Assembly (NCBI RefSeq): GCF_004214835.1
Contig: NZ_PIQJ01000001.1
Location: 1,178,001-1,242,000 of the forward strand
DNA length: 64,000 bases
Origin: Pseudidiomarina tainanensis
GTDB lineage: Bacteria; Pseudomonadota; Gammaproteobacteria; Enterobacterales; Alteromonadaceae
Direction: 5' to 3'
Part shown: piece after piece, positions 8,272-16,124 of the stretch
Layout: every line of letters begins with the position of its first letter
Position numbering within the stretch: position 1 is the first letter of the stretch
Translations under genes and position numbers: made by a program
Notes under the pieces: generated by a model
The model's input: the letters and a program-made list of their open reading frames with translations, nothing else
Databases searched by the model: none
What the model was told of the DNA's origin: nothing

Positions 8272-9132
8272 ATGAGATATGTGATTGGTTTAGTGTTTGT
8301 GTTTGTTAGTTCTTGTAGTTTTGCGAACGTCTTTTTTAAAGTTGAACATCAGACGCAACCAACAGCTTATCTATTTGGCACCATGCATATGATTTGCAAT
8401 GCCGATGTTCGAATACCCGATTCTGTTATTGACGCATTTGCCGACTCCGAGCAACTGGTCGTTGAAATTGATTTAACGGATCATGAGCAACAACGTTTCT
8501 TACAGCAAAATGTTGCACAACATCCAGCAAATTACCTTGAGAAGCACCTAAGTAATGAACAACAACAGCGCTTAAAGACAATCATTGAAGATCAACTGGG
8601 TTATAGGTATCAACAAATCAAAAGCTTACGGCCGATCTTTATCAACGCCCTATTTCTCCAACATTTTTTAAATTGCCAGCAAGATCCGTTGTTGTTAGAT
8701 GAACTGTTTATACAACAAGCTCAGGTGACTAAAAAACCAATTGTTGGGCTCGAAACAGTCGCCATGCAACTCGCATTATTTGACCGCATCCCGCTTCAAG
8801 AGCAAGTTCAAGCGTTATATGACATGGCGGTAGAACCTTCGCAAAGTCGTGAAGATTTGCAACAACTACAAGCGATTTATCTCGAAGATAATAGTGAAAA
8901 ACTTTTTCAGGTAATGCGCTCCCAAGATGATTTTGATACGTTCGAGCAACCTTTTTTGAGCCAGCGAAATAAGAATTGGATGATGGATTTACCTGAGCTA
9001 ATTGCAGCAAAATCGACGTTTATTGCTGTTGGTGCTGGGCATTTAAGCGGTACTGATGGTTTATTGAGCTTGTTACGTCAGCAAGGCTATGACATCACGC
9101 CAATTCCGCTTGAATTTATTCCGCAGCAATAA
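8272..9132 (+). CDS. TraB/GumN family (YbaP-like) exported protein
   Basis: A 286-residue protein of the TraB/PrgY/GumN (Tiki-like) family, close in size to E. coli YbaP. The two diagnostic GxxH motifs are visible: FGTMHM near residue 36 and VGAGHLSG near 257, which in the Tiki branch form a metal-dependent protease site together with acidic residues such as the E in VVEIDL. The N-terminus is a secretion signal; it can be read either as signal peptidase I cleavage after SFA or as a lipobox V12-S13-S14-C15, so lipidation is uncertain. It is monocistronic, with a good GGAG ribosome site. The bacterial substrate is not known. Confidence 0.88.
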   Translation: MRYVIGLVFVFVSSCSFANVFFKVEHQTQPTAYLFGTMHMICNADVRIPDSVIDAFADSEQLVVEIDLTDHEQQRFLQQNVAQHPANYLEKHLSNEQQQRLKTIIEDQLGYRYQQIKSLRPIFINALFLQHFLNCQQDPLLLDELFIQQAQVTKKPIVGLETVAMQLALFDRIPLQEQVQALYDMAVEPSQSREDLQQLQAIYLEDNSEKLFQVMRSQDDFDTFEQPFLSQRNKNWMMDLPELIAAKSTFIAVGAGHLSGTDGLLSLLRQQGYDITPIPLEFIPQQ

Positions 9133-9194
9133 ACGCAAAGCATGGCTTCAGTCGCGTACGGTGGTATCATGAGAGCATATAAGGGAGATTAGAT

Positions 9195-11105
9195 ATGCGC
9201 ATTGCTGCTACAGCACTACAGCCACAAATTAATGAATGGGCAAGCCAACGCCCTTCGACAACGTCGCCAAGCGCCCTAGTGGGCCAACAGCGGGCATTGT
9301 CTGCGTTACAACAAGCATTGAGCATTGGCGGACGTTACGCTCATGGGTTTGTCGTCACACCCGCCGGCATGCGCACGTATGACGTTCTCAATGAGGTTGA
9401 ATCGAAACAACAATGGTTACACGCAAATAAATTCGATTGGGTATACGTTGCCAATCCAGAATCAGCATATGAACCGCTATGCGTTAATTTACCGAGTGGT
9501 AAAGCCAACGATTTTTTAGTGAAATTATGGGAGTTATTGCAAGCAGATGTTTCTATTCGTAGCCCTTTACGTGATTTCATACTAGAAACATTTCCAAGCG
9601 AGCGAGTCGCCAAATACATCGCGTTGGTGATTGATAAAACTTTCGAAGATTTACCTGGCTCTGAACTGGCAACAATCATTGTGACGCACAGCGAAAATGA
9701 GCCTTTTATTTTGTGCGATCGCGTTACTGAAGCCAGCCTATTTGGCAGTATTCGACTCCAAAGTGTGGAAGGCACAATCTCTTCCGACTTACACTTGATT
9801 GAAGCTGGTGCGGTTTTGAAAGCCAATGGTGGTGTTCTTGCGATTGATGCGGAAGAGTTATTAATTCAGCCAGGTTTATGGCGAAAGCTAAAGTACATCT
9901 TGCGCACCAGCGAATTTCATTGGCCACAGCCAGGCGACGCTAATATTGCAGCTTATTATCAACCGGAAGCTATTCCGGTGCATATTAAAGTACTGTTATT
10001 GGGTGAGCGCGATATTTATGCCCAATTACGCGAGCTTGATCGCGATTTTGATAATTTATTTCCATATTTGGCTGATTTTTCGAGTCATTACTCGTTACAA
10101 AACGCGCCACTAGCCCCCTACTTTGATTACTTGAGCTATGTTGAACGTGAATCAGCCGTATTGCCGCTAGAGCCTGATGCGTACGCAGCATTATTTAAAT
10201 TTGTCACGCGTATCACCGATTTTCAAACTGAATTATCACTCGATACGATAGCTATCATGCAACTGATGCGCGAAGCCTGTGCGCTTGCGCAAGCGATCGG
10301 GAATGACAAAATTTCGGCACGAGACATTCATCAAGCCTTGAAACAACGCCACGAACGTGACGGATATATTGCCGAGTTGAGTCGACGCGCGATTATAGAA
10401 GGCCAAGTTTATATTGCGACTGAAGGCCAAGTGGTTGGTCAAATTAACGGGCTTACCGTGATTACCGCAGGTGGTCATGAATTCGGCGAGCCGACGCGCA
10501 TCACCGCCACCGTTCATTATGGTGACGGCGACATTATCGATATCGATAGAAAGTCTGAGTTAAGCGGTAGTATTCACACCAAAGGCGTGATGATCTTAAG
10601 CGCTTATATCGCCAATGTTTTTGCACGCAATGAAGCGATGGCGCTTTCAGCGACTATTGTATTTGAGCAGTCATACCATGAAGTCGATGGCGATAGCGCT
10701 TCATTGGCGGAGTTGTGCTGTTTGTTATCAGCGCTTGCCGAAGCCCCCATTCAGCAGGGCTTGGCCATCACTGGTGCTGTCGACCAGTTTGGTCGAGTCC
10801 AAGCTATTGGTGCAGTAAATGAAAAAATCGAGGGATATTTCGAGTTGTGCCGTACGCGTGGTTTAACGGGCAAACAGGGCGTTATCATACCTGCAGCGAA
10901 TTTGAGTCAGCTCAATCTTTCTGACGATGTTATTCAGGCTGTGAATAACGAAATATTTCACGTATACGCGATTGAACACGTTGGCGAAGCGCTTGAACTG
11001 TTGACACAAGCTGAGCAAAAACAATTATATGCGCGTATCGAACAACGGTTAAACGAGCTCCAACAAATCGAGCGCGAAGTGTCTTGGTGGCGACGTTGGT
11101 TTTAA
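9195..11105 (+). CDS. Lon-type Ser/Lys protease, YcbZ-like, with degenerate Walker A
   Basis: A 636-residue protein of the YcbZ/LonB-like family, found directly upstream of fabA as in E. coli. The C-terminal Lon protease domain has the catalytic dyad Ser501 (DGDSAS) and Lys544 (NEKIEGY); the 43-residue spacing equals that of E. coli Lon S679/K722. The N-terminal AAA-like region is decayed: where a GxxGxGKT loop is expected it reads VTPAGMRTY (53-61), and the Walker B region reads GGVLAIDAEELL. ATP hydrolysis is therefore doubtful, as for other YcbZ proteins. It is cytoplasmic and its substrates are unknown. The upstream AAGGGAG supports the start. Confidence 0.9.
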   Translation: MRIAATALQPQINEWASQRPSTTSPSALVGQQRALSALQQALSIGGRYAHGFVVTPAGMRTYDVLNEVESKQQWLHANKFDWVYVANPESAYEPLCVNLPSGKANDFLVKLWELLQADVSIRSPLRDFILETFPSERVAKYIALVIDKTFEDLPGSELATIIVTHSENEPFILCDRVTEASLFGSIRLQSVEGTISSDLHLIEAGAVLKANGGVLAIDAEELLIQPGLWRKLKYILRTSEFHWPQPGDANIAAYYQPEAIPVHIKVLLLGERDIYAQLRELDRDFDNLFPYLADFSSHYSLQNAPLAPYFDYLSYVERESAVLPLEPDAYAALFKFVTRITDFQTELSLDTIAIMQLMREACALAQAIGNDKISARDIHQALKQRHERDGYIAELSRRAIIEGQVYIATEGQVVGQINGLTVITAGGHEFGEPTRITATVHYGDGDIIDIDRKSELSGSIHTKGVMILSAYIANVFARNEAMALSATIVFEQSYHEVDGDSASLAELCCLLSALAEAPIQQGLAITGAVDQFGRVQAIGAVNEKIEGYFELCRTRGLTGKQGVIIPAANLSQLNLSDDVIQAVNNEIFHVYAIEHVGEALELLTQAEQKQLYARIEQRLNELQQIEREVSWWRRWF

Positions 11106-11133
11106 GGATAGTGATATCTTTAGGTCATCTTAA

Positions 11134-11150
11134 TACTAGTCGGACTTGTT
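11134..11150 (+). promoter_or_regulatory. FadR-type operator upstream of fabA
   Basis: TACTAGTCGGACTTGTT matches the FadR consensus (ANCTGGTCNGACNNGTT-like) at nearly all conserved positions and has the same place as the activating FadR site of E. coli fabA, overlapping the -35 region. FadR binding here would raise unsaturated fatty acid synthesis when long-chain acyl-CoA is scarce. Confidence 0.75.
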
Positions 11151-11174
11151 AAGCGTACACGTGTTCGCTAATCT
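11146..11174 (+). promoter_or_regulatory. fabA promoter
   Basis: A -35 TTGTTA (11146-11151) and a -10 TAATCT (11169-11174) are separated by exactly 17 bp. The spacer is filled by the FabR-type palindrome, and the FadR-type site abuts the -35, the same arrangement as in E. coli fabA. Confidence 0.7.
11152..11169 (+). promoter_or_regulatory. FabR-type operator in the fabA promoter
   Basis: AGCGTACACGTGTTCGCT is the near-palindromic FabR repressor site known from fabA and fabB promoters. It sits between -35 and -10, so bound FabR would block RNA polymerase. FabR senses the unsaturated-to-saturated acyl balance. Confidence 0.78.
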
Positions 11175-11238
11175 AGCGCCTATCCGTATCACTCGATAGG
11201 CGTTAGATCTGTGAAACGCAACACTCAACAAGGTATTT

Positions 11239-11751
11239 ATGAAACAATCTAGCTTTACTCGCGAAGAACTCCTTGCCTGTGGCCGCGGCGAAATGTTTGG
11301 TCCAGGCAATAGCCAACTCCCCGCACCTAACATGCTGATGATGGATCGCGTGGTTGAAATTACGGAAGACGGCGGCGCCTATGGTAAAGGCTATATTCAT
11401 GCAGAATTGGATATCAATCCAGACCTATGGTTCTTCGATTGTCACTTTATTGGCGATCCTGTTATGCCTGGCTGTTTAGGTTTGGATGCAATGTGGCAAC
11501 TCACTGGTTTCTTTTTAGCTTGTCTGGGTGGTCCTGGCCGTGGTCGTGCGCTGGGTGTGGGTGAAGTTAAATTCACTGGGCAAATCTTGCCAACCGCCAA
11601 AAAAGTCAGCTATTTCATTGATATGAAACGCGTACTCAAGCGCTCTTTGTATATGGGGATTGCTGATGGACGTGTGGAAGTTGATGGGAAAACAATTTAC
11701 ACCGCAAAAGATCTCAAAGTTGGTTTATTCACCGACACCTCAACATTTTAA
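11239..11751 (+). CDS. fabA: 3-hydroxydecanoyl-ACP dehydratase/isomerase FabA
   Basis: A 170-residue hotdog-fold enzyme that dehydrates 3-hydroxydecanoyl-ACP and isomerises trans-2- to cis-3-decenoyl-ACP, the entry to anaerobic-type unsaturated fatty acid synthesis. The long active-site stretch around [15 protein letters not shown] is nearly identical to E. coli FabA; catalytic His69 and Asp83 correspond to H70 and D84. Length is normal (172 in E. coli). A promoter with FadR- and FabR-type sites lies just upstream, and a hairpin terminator follows. It is cytoplasmic and works as a homodimer with FabB. Confidence 0.98.
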   Translation: MKQSSFTREELLACGRGEMFGPGNSQLPAPNMLMMDRVVEITEDGGAYGKGYIHAELDINPDLWFFDCHFIGDPVMPGCLGLDAMWQLTGFFLACLGGPGRGRALGVGEVKFTGQILPTAKKVSYFIDMKRVLKRSLYMGIADGRVEVDGKTIYTAKDLKVGLFTDTSTF

Positions 11752-11768
11752 TTGATTCAAAAATGTAA

Positions 11769-11789
11769 AAAGCCCGCTTCGCGGGCTTT
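11769..11789. terminator. Bidirectional terminator between fabA and rmf
   Basis: AAAGCCCGC and GCGGGCTTT form a 9-bp stem around a TTC loop. The better T tract is on the minus strand, so it probably ends rmf and also stops fabA transcripts. Confidence 0.85.
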
Positions 11790-11815
11790 CATTTAGGATT
11801 TTTTAGATTCTGGTT

Positions 11816-11989
11816 CTAGCGGAATAAACCGCCACCTCGCGCTTCCATGGCATCTCGCCAACCGCCTAACCACTGTGACCGTACGTCTTGATTCTGGTAG
11901 GGACATAGTTCTTTTGAACGACCAGATACTCCGGCTTTAAAACCTTGTGCATGCGCACGTTCTAGGCGATCGCGTTTTTGTCGTTTCAT
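11816..11989 (-). CDS. rmf: Ribosome modulation factor RMF
   Basis: A 57-residue basic protein read from the minus strand. It begins MKRQKRDRLERAHAQGF and carries GRSKE, CPYQ and RSQWLGGWRDAME, matching E. coli RMF almost residue for residue through most of its length. RMF binds the 30S subunit near the anti-Shine-Dalgarno region and drives formation of inactive 100S ribosome dimers in stationary phase. The position beside fabA is the conserved one. A GGAAG ribosome site lies about 6 bp before the ATG. The C-terminus (ARGGGLFR) differs from E. coli. The leader is long and may be structured. Confidence 0.96.
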   Translation of the reverse strand: MKRQKRDRLERAHAQGFKAGVSGRSKELCPYQNQDVRSQWLGGWRDAMEARGGGLFR

Positions 11990-12105
11990 AGTTCACTTCC
12001 TCGTCCAGTTTTTGTTCATCTAACTATTTTTAAGAGAGCGTCGACGATGTTTCTGTTAGCAATATTTCTTAGAAAGTTCGCGAGATTTTTTGACGCTCTA
12101 TTTAA

Positions 12106-12133
12106 TAGATAGCAATTCTGTACGGGAGTTCAA
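12106..12133 (-). promoter_or_regulatory. Candidate rmf promoter
   Basis: On the minus strand TTGAAC (12128-12133) and TATCTA (12106-12111) are 16 bp apart. Use of this promoter would give a leader of roughly 110 nt. An 8-bp inverted repeat (AGAGCGTC/GACGCTCT, 12035-12042 and 12092-12099) lies within that leader. This is an assignment by eye only. Confidence 0.35.
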
Positions 12134-12224
12134 ACGAAAAAAACGACGTATTTTCGAGCGACCTTTTAAGTCAATGAAAACACGCCGTTTATTAATGATA
12201 AATTACTTAGAATAACTTGTTTAG

Positions 12225-13976
12225 TTAGGCGGTAAATTTGCGTCTAAGTGTAATAAGACCACCAATCAATAACATAGAAAAGATACCCCAAGGACTCACT
12301 GCCGCACCTTGACGAACAATCTTATCTTCTTCGGTTGTGCAACCCGTAAACTCGCCACTTTCAGGATTCAAAATCAGTGTTTCAGCAACCTGCTCGCGGC
12401 GAACATCACCATTTTCATCGGTATATTCGCGCTCGGTTGTCGCCGTGACCAAAATCTGGTTTTGTTCGTTGATTGAATCACCCGATACAATAAAGTAATC
12501 CGAATCACAGCCAATAGCTTCATTAAGATTAATTAACCCCTGTTCAGGGTTATTTAGGTCAAAATAGTAACCAGCTCGGCGACGTGTCGAATCAATCTGC
12601 GTATCAACTTCAGCACTGCCAACGATGATGCCCTGATTATTAATCGCATTTGGATACGTTGCTGACCCGTTAAATAAGGTTGGTAACGTTGTAAACGTAT
12701 CATCTTGTACTGAGTAAGTGAACGGAACCGCACGACGCGTGCCTTGGATGTTCTGCAACACATAACCGATGGCAATATCGTCATCGTTAATATCGGTCGC
12801 TGCACCCCACAGGTAATCCTCATTCGTAGTTACTGGGCGTGTCTCACCGTCGACAAATATCGCCGGCATTTTAATCCGCCCACCAACTACTGGTTCCGCA
12901 CCAAAGTAGGTCCAACTCTGGCCAACAGCAATGCCGTTGTTATTTACTGCGTACGCGTAGGTCGACCATACAAACTCATCGTCTTCAAGACGTTCCATTA
13001 ACGGGGCGTAAGTTGTTTGACTCACAACACCGCCTTGCGCATCAAGTTGCCAAACTGTGGCGTGAACGTCATAAATCGTGCTATTTGTTGATAACTGTGC
13101 GCCATTAAATGAACTTAAGTTACTTGCCGTTCCATTTTGATAAGTATGCCAAGCCCCCCATGCACAGGTATAAGGCGTTGCCGCCGATGATGGGTCACTC
13201 TCAAGCTCTAAACACGACGCAATACGTGTTTGTGCCTGTGGCGTTAATGCAACACTTTGAAAACCAACCGCAACGTTATTTTCATTAATATCGAAAAGCC
13301 CTGACTCACCACCTAAAAGTGTTTGCTCAGTTGGTTCTAGCAATTGATGATTGGTACCGTCGTACCATAAAGCACGGCTGGTGAAGTCACGTCTTGCGTA
13401 ATTAATGGTTACCGGATCAGGCGTTTCTTGCCCTTCTTGTGCTTCTGGTTGATAGGTATGATCAAAGCGCGTATACGGCGCACTAGCGATGCCAACGCGA
13501 ATATTATTTTGATTCAAACCCAAAAATTGATGATCAGCCGAATTTAATTGGCTTGATGCACCATCACCAGCGGTGTTGAGCAATGCTGGCATGGATACGG
13601 ATTGTCCATCGTAATCACCGGCAAAATTAACCGCTAATCGCAGCGATGTTAACGCACCATTAAACCGATCGTCTAACCGTTGCACTAACGCTAAGTATTG
13701 GCGATATGTCAGTTCATCAGTCGTCGGGTCGAATTCGGTTGAAATTCCAGATTCAGCCAGTAACGAGTCACTAATTAAATTGAAATCAAGCTCTGCCGCC
13801 AACGGCATACGCATATGTAGAGCTGTTAAGCCTTGATCATTGATTGCAACGCCATAGGCATTTTGCACTGTGTCTGGTGTGGTAATCCGTTGAACGGTGT
13901 AATTTTGAGCCGCAGCCATACCACTTAATGATGCGGCAATGGTTGCGACAAGTATTTGGGTTTTAAACTGTTTCAT
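12225..13976 (-). CDS. DUF3466-like exported protein with C-terminal sorting tail
   Basis: A 583-residue protein with a signal peptide (cleavage near GMAAA-QN, residue 23) and a body of repeated short beta units of the kind INxxGxAVGxS (for example NINENNVAVGFQS, VNNNGIAVGQS, INNQGIIVGSA), which I associate with the DUF3466 family and possible beta-propeller folding. The end is a tripartite tail: Gly-Ala plus Ser-Pro-Trp-Gly, a hydrophobic helix, then RRKFTA. This resembles PEP/GlyGly-CTERM sorting signals handled by rhombosortase-like enzymes. Its place between rmf and uup is shared with other Alteromonadales as I recall. The function is unknown; it is probably surface-exposed or processed. 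Confidence 0.8.
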   Translation of the reverse strand: MKQFKTQILVATIAASLSGMAAAQNYTVQRITTPDTVQNAYGVAINDQGLTALHMRMPLAAELDFNLISDSLLAESGISTEFDPTTDELTYRQYLALVQRLDDRFNGALTSLRLAVNFAGDYDGQSVSMPALLNTAGDGASSQLNSADHQFLGLNQNNIRVGIASAPYTRFDHTYQPEAQEGQETPDPVTINYARRDFTSRALWYDGTNHQLLEPTEQTLLGGESGLFDINENNVAVGFQSVALTPQAQTRIASCLELESDPSSAATPYTCAWGAWHTYQNGTASNLSSFNGAQLSTNSTIYDVHATVWQLDAQGGVVSQTTYAPLMERLEDDEFVWSTYAYAVNNNGIAVGQSWTYFGAEPVVGGRIKMPAIFVDGETRPVTTNEDYLWGAATDINDDDIAIGYVLQNIQGTRRAVPFTYSVQDDTFTTLPTLFNGSATYPNAINNQGIIVGSAEVDTQIDSTRRRAGYYFDLNNPEQGLINLNEAIGCDSDYFIVSGDSINEQNQILVTATTEREYTDENGDVRREQVAETLILNPESGEFTGCTTEEDKIVRQGAAVSPWGIFSMLLIGGLITLRRKFTA

Positions 13977-13983
13977 AGACGGC

Positions 13984-15891
13984 TTAACTGCTCTCTTGTT
14001 GTAAATTTTCTAATTCATCCCAGCGCTCTAGCGCTGCCATCAGCTCATTCTCTAACTCACCTAAGCGTTCTAGCACAGGCGCAGTTACCGTATGCGGCTG
14101 ATTATAAAAATCAGGCTTATTTGCTTGTTGCTCTAATTGTTCTTGTTCTTGTTCAAGCGCTGCAATGTGTTCGGGAAGCATATCCAACTCACGTTGCAAC
14201 TTGTAGGATAACTTTTTCTTTGGCTCAGCAGAAGCCCGCGGCTTCGATTCTGGCTTGTCTGACCGAGTTTCCGATAATTTAGTTCCCTGCTTTTCATTGA
14301 GATAATGATTAATTTCAGTGAAGCCGCCAAAAATCTCTGTAATAACGCCCTCGCCTTCAAAAAGCAGCACGCTGGTGGCGGTGTTATCAACAAACTCTCT
14401 GTCGTGACTAACCAGAATAACTGTTCCTTGATAATCGGCGACAATTTGCTCCAACAGTTCAAGCGTATCAATATCTAGATCGTTGGTTGGTTCGTCCAGA
14501 ATTAAAAAGTTACTCGGTTGCAGAAATAATCGCGCCAATAATGCTCGGTTTCGCTCACCACCAGACAATGCTTTGACCGGTGTCCGCGCTTGCTTGGGAG
14601 AAAATAAAAAGTCCTGTAAATAACTTAATATATGGCGAGTTTTACCGTTGTAGGTCACATCCTGTTTACCATCACCGATATTTTCGGCAACTGAAAGTTC
14701 AGGATTCAATTGCGCGCGGTGTTGGTCAAAGTATGCAACTTCTAAATTCGTACCATGCTTGACCTTGCCTGAATCAACCTCTTGTTGACCCAATAACACA
14801 CGAATTAATGTACTTTTACCACAGCCGTTCGGACCAACTAGTGCAAGTTTGTCGCCCCGCTGTAGGGTTAAATTAAAATCACGAAGAATAACTTTGTTAT
14901 CAAATTGAAGTTGTAGGTTTTCACCTTCAAATACTAACTTACCTGAACGATTAGCTTCTTGAACTGCTAATTTGGCAGAACCTTGCTGCGCACGGCGAGC
15001 TTGACGCTCTTTACGTAACGCTTGGAGTGCCCTAACCCGGCCTTCGTTACGAGTACGTCGCGCTTTAATACCCTGTCGAATCCAAGCTTCTTCCTGGGCT
15101 AATTTTTTATCAAATTCAGCATTTTGATTGGCTTCGATTTCTAACTGTTCTTGTTTCGCTGTTAAGTACTTTTCGTAGTTACCTGGAAAGCTCGTTAAAT
15201 TACCTCGATCAAGGTCAATGATGCGCGTTGCTAAGTTACGAATAAATGCTCGGTCGTGACTAATAAAGAGCACCGCACCACGAAATTCTTTCACTATTGA
15301 TTCAAGCCATGTCACCATTTCCACATCTAAATGGTTGGTTGGCTCATCAAGCAATAGCAAATCTGGATTCACGACAAGCGCACGAGCCAAAGCAACACGG
15401 CGTAACCAACCACCCGAGAGCGAATCCATGGTCGCATCCTCCGGTAACTCCAGTTGGCTTAAAATACTCTCGATTCGCGACTGTAATTGCCAACCATCCG
15501 CGGCCTCGATTGCCGTTTGTAAGCTCGCCATGCGCTGTAATATCGCGTCGTTGGTCGGATTTTCATTTAACTCAAGCACTGCATGATGGTATTGCTGTAG
15601 CACAGCGCCAACATCAGCCAGTCCTTCAGCTACATAGTCGTAAACTGATTGCGATGAATTGGCCGGTGGATCTTGTGGTAAGCGCGCTACAACGGTCTCG
15701 CCGACCACCTGCACTTCACCGTCGTCAAGTAACACCTCGCCGGCGATAACTTTCAATAAAGTTGATTTGCCCGCCCCATTACGGCCAACAATACAGACCC
15801 GTTCGCCTGATTCGATGACAAGATCGGCGTGATCGAGAATTGGATCGTTACCAAAGGCCAGTTGTGCTTGATGTAAACGGACTAAATTCAT
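13984..15891 (-). CDS. uup: ABC-F ATPase Uup
   Basis: A 635-residue soluble ABC-F protein with two nucleotide-binding domains and no membrane segments. The Walker A loops are GRNGAGKST (about 36-44) and GPNGCGKST (about 353-361), with ABC signatures LSGGWLRRVALARAL and LSGGERNRALLARL. The inter-domain linker (about 230-310) is charged, and a C-terminal coiled coil (about 555-635) that binds DNA or ribosome in E. coli Uup is present. Uup affects precise transposon excision and ribosome-linked processes. It overlaps the glutaredoxin-like gene upstream by 4 bp, so it is the last gene of rlmL-grx-uup. The DUF3466 gene starts 7 bp beyond its stop. Confidence 0.95.
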   Translation of the reverse strand: MNLVRLHQAQLAFGNDPILDHADLVIESGERVCIVGRNGAGKSTLLKVIAGEVLLDDGEVQVVGETVVARLPQDPPANSSQSVYDYVAEGLADVGAVLQQYHHAVLELNENPTNDAILQRMASLQTAIEAADGWQLQSRIESILSQLELPEDATMDSLSGGWLRRVALARALVVNPDLLLLDEPTNHLDVEMVTWLESIVKEFRGAVLFISHDRAFIRNLATRIIDLDRGNLTSFPGNYEKYLTAKQEQLEIEANQNAEFDKKLAQEEAWIRQGIKARRTRNEGRVRALQALRKERQARRAQQGSAKLAVQEANRSGKLVFEGENLQLQFDNKVILRDFNLTLQRGDKLALVGPNGCGKSTLIRVLLGQQEVDSGKVKHGTNLEVAYFDQHRAQLNPELSVAENIGDGKQDVTYNGKTRHILSYLQDFLFSPKQARTPVKALSGGERNRALLARLFLQPSNFLILDEPTNDLDIDTLELLEQIVADYQGTVILVSHDREFVDNTATSVLLFEGEGVITEIFGGFTEINHYLNEKQGTKLSETRSDKPESKPRASAEPKKKLSYKLQRELDMLPEHIAALEQEQEQLEQQANKPDFYNQPHTVTAPVLERLGELENELMAALERWDELENLQQESS

Positions 15892-16124
15892 GAATTCAAA
15901 AATTCCTCGAGCGGTTGTGCAAACGGCCAGCGCATTTCGGCGTCATCGCGGGCGCGAATTAATACCGGAATTAACCAAGCATATTCCTGTTGGAGCTCTT
16001 GTTGCTCTGAAATATCTACGATATGCAATCGAATCGGGTGCTCTGGCTGTGCTTGATGTAGCATTCGTAGAGCTTCATCACACAACGGACAATTCGGTTT
16101 GGTTAATAAATAAAAATCAGTCAC
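15888..16124 (-). CDS. Glutaredoxin-family small protein (DUF836 type)
   Basis: A 78-residue thioredoxin-fold protein. The redox motif CPLC (Cys12, Cys15) sits after the first strand in LLTKPNCPLCDEAL, and the cis-proline segment appears as WLIPVLI. The length is typical of the short glutaredoxin-like family found next to rlmL and uup in marine gammaproteobacteria. It overlaps rlmL by 8 bp upstream and uup by 4 bp downstream, which indicates coupled translation. The thiol substrate is unknown. Confidence 0.88.
   Translation of the reverse strand: MTDFYLLTKPNCPLCDEALRMLHQAQPEHPIRLHIVDISEQQELQQEYAWLIPVLIRARDDAEMRWPFAQPLEEFLNS

Noticed and set aside
9341-9826. 161-codon frame antisense to the Lon-type gene
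   Set aside because: Lies wholly inside a well-supported gene, with low-complexity Ser/Thr/Lys composition typical of antisense shadows.
13956-14282. 108-codon plus-strand frame overlapping the DUF3466 start and uup end
   Set aside because: Both minus-strand genes are convincing, and this frame has no features.
15297-15749. 150-codon frame antisense to uup
   Set aside because: Shadow of the first ABC domain of Uup; His/Pro/Arg-rich composition.
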